38,605 nt of DNA from Candidatus Taylorbacteria bacterium RIFCSPHIGHO2_02_FULL_43_32b. Lineage in GTDB: Bacteria > Patescibacteriota > Minisyncoccia > Phycocordibacterales > 2-02-FULL-43-11. The notes below the pieces were generated by a model that was not told where the DNA came from, ran no database searches, and was given only the letters and a program-made list of their open reading frames with translations. This document shows, piece after piece, positions 18,060 to 26,858 of the stretch. Position 1 is the stretch's first letter. Each line of letters opens with the position of its first letter. Made by a program: the position numbers and the translations under genes. Location of the stretch: positions 1 to 38,605 of the forward strand of contig MHRK01000008.1 of NCBI GenBank assembly GCA_001820955.1, written 5' to 3'.

Positions 18060-19492
18060 TTATTGTTCTTAGTGCTAATTATTTCTTCTAAAATTGCCTT
18101 CATGGAACACTCCGCGCTTTCCTTTAACGATAAGTGCGGTTTAACCTTTTCCGCAGAATCAAAATAATATTTTATCGCAGATTCTTCCAGACACTTGAGA
18201 AAGTTGATAACCCGCCAAGACTCCACTCTATACCCATTCGTAATTTTTTCAAACGCCATTCTTGCAGAATCTACACTGTCTACCCGGAAAATCGAGGGAC
18301 AATTCTGATACCATGGATGCCCAAAAATTATACCCGGTTTTAAACGAACAATCGCTTCCCATACCGGCGTACCAGTTACGCTTGCGACAGCTTTTGACTC
18401 TCGAACTAGACTAAAGGTATTTGTATCAATAGGCACTATTTTTACATTTTTTACAGTAGCAATTCTTTTGTAATAGCCCGGATAGCGGTAAGCGGTGTAA
18501 TTCAATCCTCGAACATCCCACTCGACAGGGTGTTCTTTTACGTAAACCTCCCAACCTTCAGGAAGTGCTTTGGCCAATGTTTCAATTGCTAAAATAAGAT
18601 CGACATAGATATCGCCCTGTGGGCTCGTTGTACACTCTGGTTGATAATTTAGCGGAAAATAGACGAAAGGCTTCGAAAAATCTGGTATTGATTCAACCTC
18701 ACAGTATTCCTTTTTAATATTCTGGCTAACTTTTTTCTTGAAGTAGCTAAAAAATTTCATAAAAATCGAACCGTCTTTCAAACTGGAAAAAACAACTTTC
18801 GATTTGATTACAATAAGTTTTTTTAAACTAAAATTATTTTTGAAAGCTAAAAGATATTGCGGCGGTATATCTTTTGAAACCTGTTCATAATATTTTTGAT
18901 ATGGCTCGCTTAGGTCAGAAACGTTAAATTTTGTATTTTTATACTCGTTTATCTTCGACCTGAGTCTCGCGCTTCCCACCCTAAAGTCTTCCATAATAAG
19001 ACTGCTCCCGGCCACAAGAGTACCATCAAAAACAACGGTTTTTATACCCTTCAGCCGAGCAAGTTCGTAAGTGAGGTAGTCAAATATCGCATGAGGCGGA
19101 ACCATAAAAACAACTGCGTCCGGTTTCATTTTCTCCAATACGCCATTCCAATACGAAAGCATTTTGTAATACGTTCTCTTTCTTTCGTCCAAATTCATCC
19201 ACTCATAATGCTTGTTCATCATCGTAAGAATAATGGCTTCCGGCTTATGCATTAAATCTACGAGCTCTCGAGAAACCGGATCAAATTCTAAATTCGCATT
19301 TATTGGGGGCAATGCATTTTGAGCGTCCACGTGATCATGCAAAACCGTCCTGCCAAATTCTTTAGCCAACTCTTCTTTTCCCTTCCAATTGTAAGCCCAA
19401 TACAAAAGTTCATGCCCATTTTTTTGTAAACTCTTGGCAACTTCAACATATTCCAGATGCTGATTGGGCCAATGAAATAAAAAAAGTTTCAT
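18056..19492 (-). CDS. capsule/surface-carbohydrate glycosyltransferase-like protein
   Basis: FVYFPLNYQPECTTSPQG, VYVKEHPVEWDVRG, SVTGTPVWEAIVRLKPGIIFG; paralogue-like to 27644-29149. Confidence 0.75.
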   Translation of the reverse strand: MKLFLFHWPNQHLEYVEVAKSLQKNGHELLYWAYNWKGKEELAKEFGRTVLHDHVDAQNALPPINANLEFDPVSRELVDLMHKPEAIILTMMNKHYEWMNLDERKRTYYKMLSYWNGVLEKMKPDAVVFMVPPHAIFDYLTYELARLKGIKTVVFDGTLVAGSSLIMEDFRVGSARLRSKINEYKNTKFNVSDLSEPYQKYYEQVSKDIPPQYLLAFKNNFSLKKLIVIKSKVVFSSLKDGSIFMKFFSYFKKKVSQNIKKEYCEVESIPDFSKPFVYFPLNYQPECTTSPQGDIYVDLILAIETLAKALPEGWEVYVKEHPVEWDVRGLNYTAYRYPGYYKRIATVKNVKIVPIDTNTFSLVRESKAVASVTGTPVWEAIVRLKPGIIFGHPWYQNCPSIFRVDSVDSARMAFEKITNGYRVESWRVINFLKCLEESAIKYYFDSAEKVKPHLSLKESAECSMKAILEEIISTKNNK

Positions 19493-19503
19493 AAGGTAGC
19501 GTT

Positions 19504-21288
19504 TTAAATCTCGTATAATTTCTTGAAATACGAATCGCCGTCTGAAAGCAATTCTTCGGGACTGCCTTCTTCCTGTACTTCTCCGTCACCAAGAACAACA
19601 AGCTTGTCAACATTTTTTACAGTCGATAATCGATGAGCAATAATTATTACAGTAATTGTGCCCTTCAAATTATCAATAACATTTTGAATTTCTCTCTCAG
19701 ATTCATTGTCTAAAGAACTGGTGGCCTCATCCAAAATCAAAATTCTGGGGTGTCCGGCCAAAACTCTGGCGATAATTATTCTCTGTCTTTGCCCACCCGA
19801 GAGCATAATCCCTCTTTCGCCAATAACCGTTTGAAATTTATTAGAAGTAGAATTAACAAAATCAAAAATATTTGCCATCTTAGCCGCACTCTCAATATCC
19901 TGATCCGAAACCTCCTCATTATAAAATTTTATATTGTTCGCAATCGAATCGTTCAACAAGAAGATGTCCTGCGAAATATAACCGATTTCTGTTCGCCATT
20001 TCTTAAGTTTAATATCAGCAATATTTTGGCCATCTATAGTAATCGTCCCAGAGGTCGGTTTGAAAAAACGCAAGATCAAGTCTACGATCGTTGTCTTTCC
20101 GACACCAGATGGGCCAATTATACCGACCATCTCACCCTGTTTTATCTTGAGGTTTAGATTATTGAAAATATTCTTGCCGCCGTCGTAACTAAATTTCACA
20201 TTTTTAAATTCAATAGAATCCTTAAAACTAACCTGACTTACGCCTTCTGAAATTTCACGACTCTCCACCGCCTCATTCTCATATCTGATTACAGACTCAA
20301 GATACGGTATGTATTCGTTGATAGACTGCATAAGTTTCTGGAGTTGCTGAATGTAAATGAACATTTTTTCGATCAGATAGACAACCGCAGCCAAGGCCGC
20401 CAAACTAAAATTCGGCGTTTTGTAAGCGAAAGCAAAAATTACCAGAACGTACATAAGACCAATCGGCTGAAGCAATGAATCCGGCAAAATCCCATACAAA
20501 AGCGCCCTGATGGTATAGCGCTTTTGCGCATCAAACAAATCAGACCCGCGCTTAACCACTTTTTCTTCTGAAAGTGTCGCCTTCACCGTTTTCATTCCCG
20601 TGACATGCTCGTTGATAAAGTGAGCAATTTCGCGGTTTAAATTTTCAAGCTTGTTAGAAAGCATTCTAGTCCTGTCGAGAAGTGGCTTGAACAGGATGAA
20701 AATGAAAAAACCCAAAACCGATGTTAGAATGGTAATCGGCACCGAAATGTTAAGCGCGACCAAAACATACATCGTAAGACCAGAAATTACCGTAACCGAT
20801 TGACTAAGGCATTGAAAGAGGGATTCGCTATATCTAACATTTGTAATAAGCAAAGTATCAAGGTGCCCCAATTTCTGTTTCAAAAGATGACCCCAATCCG
20901 CGTTGGTCATCTTGGTAAAAAGTTGCTTGCGCAGTCTGGCGGAATAATTAGTTGTAATTTTTATCTTTATATAATTATTTAAAAGTAAAACGACCGCACG
21001 CGCGAGAAAGAGAAAAAATATCAAAACGAGAAGGTACCGAAGACTAAATTTTATACCAACCAAATCGAACCCGCTTTTTATAAATTGAGAAATAAAATCG
21101 TTGCCAAAACTTGAACTACCCGTCAAAAAAGAAAAAAGAGGGATGATGGCATTGATACCGATACCCTCAAGCAACCCACCAATGATTCCGAGAACTGACA
21201 GTGAAATAATCTGCCATTTATAATGACCATAACCGCGATTCAAAAGCGCAAACAGCAGAAAAATTTTTAAATTTGCAATCTTTACCAT
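19504..21288 (-). CDS. ABC exporter (fused permease-ATPase; candidate glycan flippase, PglK/MsbA-like)
   Basis: Walker A GPSGVGKTT, signature LSGGQRQRI, Walker B RILILDEATSSLD; N-terminal hydrophobic segments. Confidence 0.93.
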   Translation of the reverse strand: MVKIANLKIFLLFALLNRGYGHYKWQIISLSVLGIIGGLLEGIGINAIIPLFSFLTGSSSFGNDFISQFIKSGFDLVGIKFSLRYLLVLIFFLFLARAVVLLLNNYIKIKITTNYSARLRKQLFTKMTNADWGHLLKQKLGHLDTLLITNVRYSESLFQCLSQSVTVISGLTMYVLVALNISVPITILTSVLGFFIFILFKPLLDRTRMLSNKLENLNREIAHFINEHVTGMKTVKATLSEEKVVKRGSDLFDAQKRYTIRALLYGILPDSLLQPIGLMYVLVIFAFAYKTPNFSLAALAAVVYLIEKMFIYIQQLQKLMQSINEYIPYLESVIRYENEAVESREISEGVSQVSFKDSIEFKNVKFSYDGGKNIFNNLNLKIKQGEMVGIIGPSGVGKTTIVDLILRFFKPTSGTITIDGQNIADIKLKKWRTEIGYISQDIFLLNDSIANNIKFYNEEVSDQDIESAAKMANIFDFVNSTSNKFQTVIGERGIMLSGGQRQRIIIARVLAGHPRILILDEATSSLDNESEREIQNVIDNLKGTITVIIIAHRLSTVKNVDKLVVLGDGEVQEEGSPEELLSDGDSYFKKLYEI

Positions 21289-21533
21289 TTATTCATTTTG
21301 TTAACGGCTTTCTCTTTGATCTTCAAATACGAATCTGTGGCCTGTTTCTCTAATTCTGGAGAAACGAGCTTGAGAATTTCTTTGCCTAATATTCTGTATT
21401 GCCTACCGACTTTATTCGCCTTTAAAAAACCCCTCTTCAAAAGTCTTTTCATTGTACTGTTCGAGATCTTCAAAAAACCCTCCGCCTCCTTAGTAGTATA
21501 AACTTCATCCGTTCTAATTTGGAGCATACTCAT
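21282..21533 (-). CDS. small helix-turn-helix (excisionase/MerR-like) DNA-binding protein; start re-assigned to ATG 21533 (or 21527)
   Basis: EVYTTKEAEGFLKISNSTMKRLLKRGFLKANKVGRQYRILGKEIL; the longer ORF start (21584) would lie upstream of the promoter. Confidence 0.75.
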   Translation of the reverse strand: MSMLQIRTDEVYTTKEAEGFLKISNSTMKRLLKRGFLKANKVGRQYRILGKEILKLVSPELEKQATDSYLKIKEKAVNKMNKW

Positions 21534-21543
21534 GACATCAAGT

Positions 21544-21572
21544 ATAATAGCAAATGGGTCATAAGGTGTCAA
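21544..21572 (-). promoter_or_regulatory. sigma70-type promoter for the minus-strand glycan operon (TTGACA - 17 bp - TATTAT)
   Basis: on the minus strand TTGACA = 21572-21567, TATTAT = 21549-21544; spacer 17 bp. Confidence 0.7.
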
Positions 21573-21853
21573 AACAAACCACAAAGTGCCAGCGTGCCGA
21601 ACAACATAGTCTTCATTTTATTAAACATCGAATAAAGCCGCCCCAAAAGATATCTAAATATTAATTATTAGACTTTACATAATATATTTATTAACATAAA
21701 TTCGCTCTAACATTGGATATTTTTTGGAGTTGTTTTCAAAAGCAGAACTAACCGCAAAAACACCGATTTTGAAATATTTTTTTGCTATTATAAATCATGC
21801 CTAAACAATAGTTAACCCGCAAAAAATGCATTACGTTTTTTGCTTCTAGCAGA

Positions 21854-23677
21854 ATGAATAAAAAACCCTTAATCATAATCGGAATCAATGATTCTCATGA
21901 CGCATCGGCCTCTATAGTCATAGACGGCAAGCTTATTGCTGCTGTCTCGGAAGAGCGACTCCAAAGGATCAAATCAATGGGCGGATTTCCAAAAGGGGCC
22001 ATAGAAGAGTGTCTTCGAATTGCCGGCGTAAAAAAAGAAGAGGTTGATTATGTGGCGGTCGGCAGTAAACATGTGAGTGTCGATAACCTCTACAACATCG
22101 TGCCGACTTTAACGATAAAAGATTTATACAAGCTTGAAGAAGAATATTGGCAGCCCACTCTCTATCAAAACAAGAAAATAAAACTGAAAGATATTTTTCC
22201 AAACTATAAACCAAAAGGCACCATCTACTATCCCCTACAGAAGATCCCATTTGGTTTTAATCGCGACTTAAAAGAATCGGATATAAAACGAGCGGCAGAA
22301 ATTCGAAAAAATTATATTGCCGAATATTTTGCTCTACCTTCAGAAAAAATCTTTTTTATTGATCACCATACTGCTCACGCTTATTACAGCTACTACTCAA
22401 ACCCTTTTCGCAATCAGAATAAAAAAACTCTTGTTCTGACATCCGATGCCGGAGGCGATGGTATTTACGAATCCATTTCCATATTTGAAAACGGAAAATA
22501 CAATGAGATATACAAAGGACATTCAAACACCTTGGCGCCGATATATAGCTATATCACTCTCCTACTTGGCATGAAGCCGAACGAACATGAATACAAAGTC
22601 ATGGGTTTAGCTCCCTATGCAAAAGCTCACGAGAAAAAAGGGCCGTACGAAGTTTTTCAAAATGCGTTGGAAGTAGATGGCCTCCAATTCAAGAATAATC
22701 CCGAAATGAAAGATAGGTTTAAATATTTCGGCGACCGCCTCAAGTTTTACAGATTCGATGGCATTGCCGGAGGACTTCAGGATTTTGCTGAAAAACTCAT
22801 AACAACTTGGGTTAAAAACGCTGTCAAAAAAACTGGCATCGACAATATCGCAATAAGCGGCGGACTATTTTTAAATATAAAGATAAATAAAGCCATATCG
22901 GAAATGTCAGAGGTTAAATCTCTTTTCGTTCCGCCCGGTCTTGGGGATGAGTCTCTCCCCATCGGCGCCAGTTACGTCTTGCTCGATCAGATCAAAAACA
23001 CCTCACTCGAAAACGTCAAGCCTCTCAAAAATGCATACTTGGGCGGCGAAACAGACCCAAAAGATGTTGAAGCATTAATCAAACACCCAATCATAAAAAA
23101 ATATTATTCGGTCAAACGAAATGCTACGGCAAACGATGTCGCCAAGCTTTTGAAAAAAGGTGAAATCTGCGCGCTCTTTTCCGGAGCCATGGAATTCGGC
23201 CCAAGGGCTCTCGGTCACCGCTCAATAATTGCCGACCCATCAAGGCGAGAGTCAGTAATAAAAATTAATGAAGCGATCAAAATGCGGGACTTCTGGATGC
23301 CTTTTACACCGTCAGTCCTATCTGAGCGAATGAGCGATTACATAGTTAACAAGAAAAGAATTAGCGATTCATTCATGACCGTCAGCTTTGAATCGACAGA
23401 CCTCGGCAAAAAAGATCTAGCCGCAGCCATTCATCCTTACGACCTAACCGCCCGTCCACAAAGAGTCGAAAAGGAAATCTCTCCCGTCTACTACGGCATT
23501 ATCAAAGCCTTCGAGAAACAGACTGGTATCGGCGCGGTTTTGAACACATCTCTCAATATCCACGGCAAACCAATCGTCCGAAAACCTGTCGAGATTGCTG
23601 ATGAAATTCTTTCAAACGCTGATGTGCGCCTGGATAATATTTATGTCGAAGGTATATTGCTTTCAAAGAAACAGTAG
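21854..23677 (+). CDS. NodU/CmcH-family carbamoyltransferase
   Basis: IIGINDSHDASASIVIDGKLIAAVSEER, FIDHHTAHAYYSYY, GAMEFGPRALGHRSIIADP. Confidence 0.94.
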   Translation: MNKKPLIIIGINDSHDASASIVIDGKLIAAVSEERLQRIKSMGGFPKGAIEECLRIAGVKKEEVDYVAVGSKHVSVDNLYNIVPTLTIKDLYKLEEEYWQPTLYQNKKIKLKDIFPNYKPKGTIYYPLQKIPFGFNRDLKESDIKRAAEIRKNYIAEYFALPSEKIFFIDHHTAHAYYSYYSNPFRNQNKKTLVLTSDAGGDGIYESISIFENGKYNEIYKGHSNTLAPIYSYITLLLGMKPNEHEYKVMGLAPYAKAHEKKGPYEVFQNALEVDGLQFKNNPEMKDRFKYFGDRLKFYRFDGIAGGLQDFAEKLITTWVKNAVKKTGIDNIAISGGLFLNIKINKAISEMSEVKSLFVPPGLGDESLPIGASYVLLDQIKNTSLENVKPLKNAYLGGETDPKDVEALIKHPIIKKYYSVKRNATANDVAKLLKKGEICALFSGAMEFGPRALGHRSIIADPSRRESVIKINEAIKMRDFWMPFTPSVLSERMSDYIVNKKRISDSFMTVSFESTDLGKKDLAAAIHPYDLTARPQRVEKEISPVYYGIIKAFEKQTGIGAVLNTSLNIHGKPIVRKPVEIADEILSNADVRLDNIYVEGILLSKKQ

Positions 23678-23806
23678 ATCCCGTACGAAACCGCTTCACT
23701 ACGAAAACATCTAATTACGACACATGAAAAATTCCAATTTTAAAAAAATAGCTAATAATAATTTTCGTACTTTCAAAGGCGAAGTGTTTCCTATTTCGTA
23801 CGGGAC
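23678..23806. repeat. inverted-repeat pair A (MITE-like unit): ATCCCGTACGAAAC ... TTTCGTACGGGAC
   Basis: TCCCGTACGAAA at 23679-23690 and its exact reverse complement at 23794-23805; sub-terminal TACGAAAA (23700-23707) / TTTTCGTA (23762-23769). Confidence 0.85.
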
Positions 23807-24170
23807 TATCGGCACTGACGTAGAAAAAGTTTCGCGTTTTAAACTCGACAAAAAAGCCGATAGCCGATTACTAAACAGAATTTTTTCTAAAAAAGAGCTG
23901 GCCTATTGTTTTTCAAAATCAAAACCCGAACAACACCTTTCTGGCCGATTTTCAGCCAAGGAGTCTATAATTAAGGCTCTGAGCCATATAAACGGAACAC
24001 CCTTGTACTGCGCCATGCCTGACATCGAAATAGTGAATAAAAATGGACTGCCTATGGCTAAATTGCTCGATAAAGAATTAAAGGGTTATACCGTCCAAGT
24101 CTCAATCGCCCACTCAAAAGACACAGTCTTCACAGTAGCCCTCGTAACATCCCGTACGAAACACACTTAG
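23724..24170 (+). CDS. acpS: holo-ACP synthase / 4'-phosphopantetheinyl transferase (AcpS family)
   Basis: GTIGTDVEKVSRF, RIFSKKELAYC, HLSGRFSAKESIIKAL, VSIAHSKDTVFTVAL. Confidence 0.9.
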   Translation: MKNSNFKKIANNNFRTFKGEVFPISYGTIGTDVEKVSRFKLDKKADSRLLNRIFSKKELAYCFSKSKPEQHLSGRFSAKESIIKALSHINGTPLYCAMPDIEIVNKNGLPMAKLLDKELKGYTVQVSIAHSKDTVFTVALVTSRTKHT

Positions 24171-24432
24171 TTATGTTTTATACATATATTTTAAAAAGTA
24201 ATAAGAATGATCAACTTTATACCAGATATACAACGGATTTACGGAAACGTTTTAAAGAACATAACGAGGGCTTGTCTACTTATACAAAATCAAGAGGTCC
24301 GTATGAACTTATATACTATGAAGCATGCTTAGATGAACTTGATGCAAGGTCGAGGGAATTATATTTAAAAACGGGAAGGGGGAAACGCTATATTAAATCT
24401 AGATTAAAACACTTCCTGTTTCGTACGGGAAC
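24149..24432. mobile_element. inverted-repeat pair B enclosing a GIY-YIG ORF (putative small mobile unit)
   Basis: 14-bp inverted repeat TCCCGTACGAAACA (24150-24163) / TGTTTCGTACGGGA (24417-24430) bracketing the GIY-YIG coding region. Confidence 0.55.
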
Positions 24433-24448
24433 AAAAAATCATGCCTAA
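24173..24448 (+). CDS. GIY-YIG nuclease family protein (UPF0213/YhbQ-like)
   Basis: FYTYILKSNKNDQLYTRYTTDLRKRFKEHNEGLSTYTKSRGPYELIYYEA. Confidence 0.9.
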   Translation: MFYTYILKSNKNDQLYTRYTTDLRKRFKEHNEGLSTYTKSRGPYELIYYEACLDELDARSRELYLKTGRGKRYIKSRLKHFLFRTGTKNHA

Positions 24449-26216
24449 AAAAGAAGTTGCCGAATTAAATACGACCGCAGATTATATTCGAGCTTACAAA
24501 AACAAGGCTGTACTTTCGTCGCTTCCTAATAACGTAAAGAAACTCCGCGTCGCAATTTTAGCTAGTTCAACAATTAACGGCCTGAAAGAAGTTCTATCGA
24601 TCAAATCACGTGACTTCGGCATTGACGCCGATGTATATGTAGGCGAATACAACCAATACACCCGGGAAATTTTGGATGATAAAAGTGAACTTTACACACA
24701 CAAGAGCGATGTAATTTTTTTGTTTATCGACACAAGAGCGATAAAGGACAGTTTCTTTCTGAATAAAAAAGAGGACTCCTGGGTTAACGAAAAATTTGCT
24801 GAAATAAAGTCCCTAATAGAAAAACTAGAAGAAAAGACCAGTGCAACGATCATAATCCACAATTTCGAAAGACTGACCAATTCCCCCTTGGGTATTTTGG
24901 CTAACAAAGAAAAAAATAGTTTTACTGAAATGGTAGGAGAACTTAACCGTAAACTTGTGAAAGAAACCATGGACAATCGCAGAGTTTTTATTTTTGATTA
25001 CGACAATTTCCTAGCAAAAGTCGGTAAAGAAAAAGCTTTTGATCCTAAATTCTATTATCTCGCTGATATAAAGCTTAATTTGGAATTACTACCTGAATTG
25101 GCTGAGGCATATATCAAATACTTAATTCCAATTGCCGGTCTCACAAAAAAATGCCTTGTATTAGATTTAGACGGTATTCTCTGGGGAGGAATTATTGGCG
25201 AAGACGGACTTTCCGGAATTAAATTGGGCCCAACCCCCGAAGGCCGGCCTTTTTGGGAACTTCAGCAATACATTCTCGCTCTTCGCGAACAAGGGGTAAT
25301 TCTTGCCATAAATAGCAAAAATAATCTCGCAGATGTTCAAAGTGTCTTCAAAAAACATCCCTATTGTTTGTTAAAAGATGAGCATTTTGCCGCTCTCGAA
25401 ATAAACTGGAACGACAAAATAGCCAACATGAAAAAGCTAGCAGCTGACTTAAACATTGGTTTGGACAGTTTTGTCTTTCTTGATGATGACAAGACCAACC
25501 GAATGATTGTAAGAGAAGCCCTGCCCGAAGTCTTAACATTGGAAATGCCGGATGATCCGGCATTGTACTTACGAACACTCTCAAATCTTCCTTTTTTCAA
25601 TAAACTGAAAATTACTGAGGAAGATAGAAAACGTGGCGATCAGTATAGAGAAGAAAAAAAGCGAACTGAATTCAAGAGTGTCGCTACGAATATGGATGAG
25701 TATTTGAAAGGCTTGGATATCAAAGTAGAGATCAAGAAAGCAGACAAATTTACAATTCCTCGAATTGCCCAGTTAATTTCAAAAACTAATCAATTTAATA
25801 CAACCACTAAACGCTACAGCGAAACCGAAGTCGCCAAGATGGCCAACTCAAAAGATTATTTGATTATCTCAATCAAAGCTGAAGATCGCTTCGGTGATAG
25901 TGGCATAACTGGCGTAGCAATAATAAAAATGGGTTCTATAAACTGGCATATTGATTCATACCTTCTTAGCTGCAGAATATTGGGTAAGGAGATTGAAACA
26001 ACATTCCTATGGTACATTTTGGAGGAGGCCAAAAAGGTAAAAGTGACGGACGTCACAGCAGATTTTATAAAAACTGCTAAAAATGTGGTTTCAGCCCCAT
26101 TTTTCAAGAAAAGCGGTTTTGAACTTTTAAATTCTTCCGACGTAAAAGAGACTTGGAAATTTGATCTTAAAAAGAAATTTACGAAACCTGCGTTTATTAA
26201 AATAGTTAAAGCCTAA
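24441..26216 (+). CDS. FkbH-like HAD-IIIC family protein
   Basis: CLVLDLDGILWGGIIGEDG, AINSKNN, FVFLDDDKTNR, C-terminal acyltransferase-like FkbH region. Confidence 0.92.
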   Translation: MPKKEVAELNTTADYIRAYKNKAVLSSLPNNVKKLRVAILASSTINGLKEVLSIKSRDFGIDADVYVGEYNQYTREILDDKSELYTHKSDVIFLFIDTRAIKDSFFLNKKEDSWVNEKFAEIKSLIEKLEEKTSATIIIHNFERLTNSPLGILANKEKNSFTEMVGELNRKLVKETMDNRRVFIFDYDNFLAKVGKEKAFDPKFYYLADIKLNLELLPELAEAYIKYLIPIAGLTKKCLVLDLDGILWGGIIGEDGLSGIKLGPTPEGRPFWELQQYILALREQGVILAINSKNNLADVQSVFKKHPYCLLKDEHFAALEINWNDKIANMKKLAADLNIGLDSFVFLDDDKTNRMIVREALPEVLTLEMPDDPALYLRTLSNLPFFNKLKITEEDRKRGDQYREEKKRTEFKSVATNMDEYLKGLDIKVEIKKADKFTIPRIAQLISKTNQFNTTTKRYSETEVAKMANSKDYLIISIKAEDRFGDSGITGVAIIKMGSINWHIDSYLLSCRILGKEIETTFLWYILEEAKKVKVTDVTADFIKTAKNVVSAPFFKKSGFELLNSSDVKETWKFDLKKKFTKPAFIKIVKA

Positions 26217-26437
26217 TGACTTTAAAAGAAATTACAGCAAAAGTCCTCGGTATGGATGCAAATAAGATAAACGGGAAAACGTCCCGTGAGAGTACTTCTG
26301 AATGGGATTCTTTTAACCACCTTCTTTTAGTCAGCGAAATCGAAAAAGAATTTGATATAAAATTGAAGATGGATGAAGTGAATACGATAAAAACTTTTGC
26401 CGATCTAGAGAAAATTTTAAGGACTCATGGAAAATAG
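26216..26437 (+). CDS. acyl carrier protein
   Basis: 73 aa, TSEWDSFNHLLLVSEIEKEFDIKL with phosphopantetheine-attachment Ser. Confidence 0.9.
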   Translation: MTLKEITAKVLGMDANKINGKTSRESTSEWDSFNHLLLVSEIEKEFDIKLKMDEVNTIKTFADLEKILRTHGK

Positions 26438-26858
26438 CGTGAAAAAAGGAAGATCCTTTCAGGAACTTAAAATCGGCGACAAGGCCGAGTTTGAGGTCAT
26501 AATCACTGAAGAAATGCATGGAAATTTTGCCGAACTCTCAGGCGACAAAAGTCCAATTCATACGAACAGCGAATTTTCCAAACAAAACGGCTTTGATAAC
26601 AAGATCGGTTACGCTTTTTTACTTTCCAGTTTCCTGTCGCGACTTTATGGAGAATATTTGCCAGGAGGCAGTTCAATTTGTCTTAAACAGGAACTAAAAT
26701 TCATTAAGCCATATTTTGTTGGTGATACGGTCATTATTCGGGGTGAAATCGTAAATAGATCTGAATCTACAAAAATCGCTGATATAAAAGTTGAAATTGT
26801 GCGCAATAAGACTGAAATTGTCTCAAACGGCATCGGAACAGTAAAACTTTTATTTTAA
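26427..26858 (+). CDS. MaoC-like hotdog-fold dehydratase/hydratase
   Basis: FAELSGDKSPIHTNSEFSKQNGF (D-x4-H catalytic pattern), LKFIKPYFVGDTV. Confidence 0.88.
   Translation: MENSVKKGRSFQELKIGDKAEFEVIITEEMHGNFAELSGDKSPIHTNSEFSKQNGFDNKIGYAFLLSSFLSRLYGEYLPGGSSICLKQELKFIKPYFVGDTVIIRGEIVNRSESTKIADIKVEIVRNKTEIVSNGIGTVKLLF

Noticed and set aside
22640-22655. GGCCGTACGAAGT similar to the repeat core
   Set aside because: Partial match within conserved carbamoyltransferase coding sequence with no partner.
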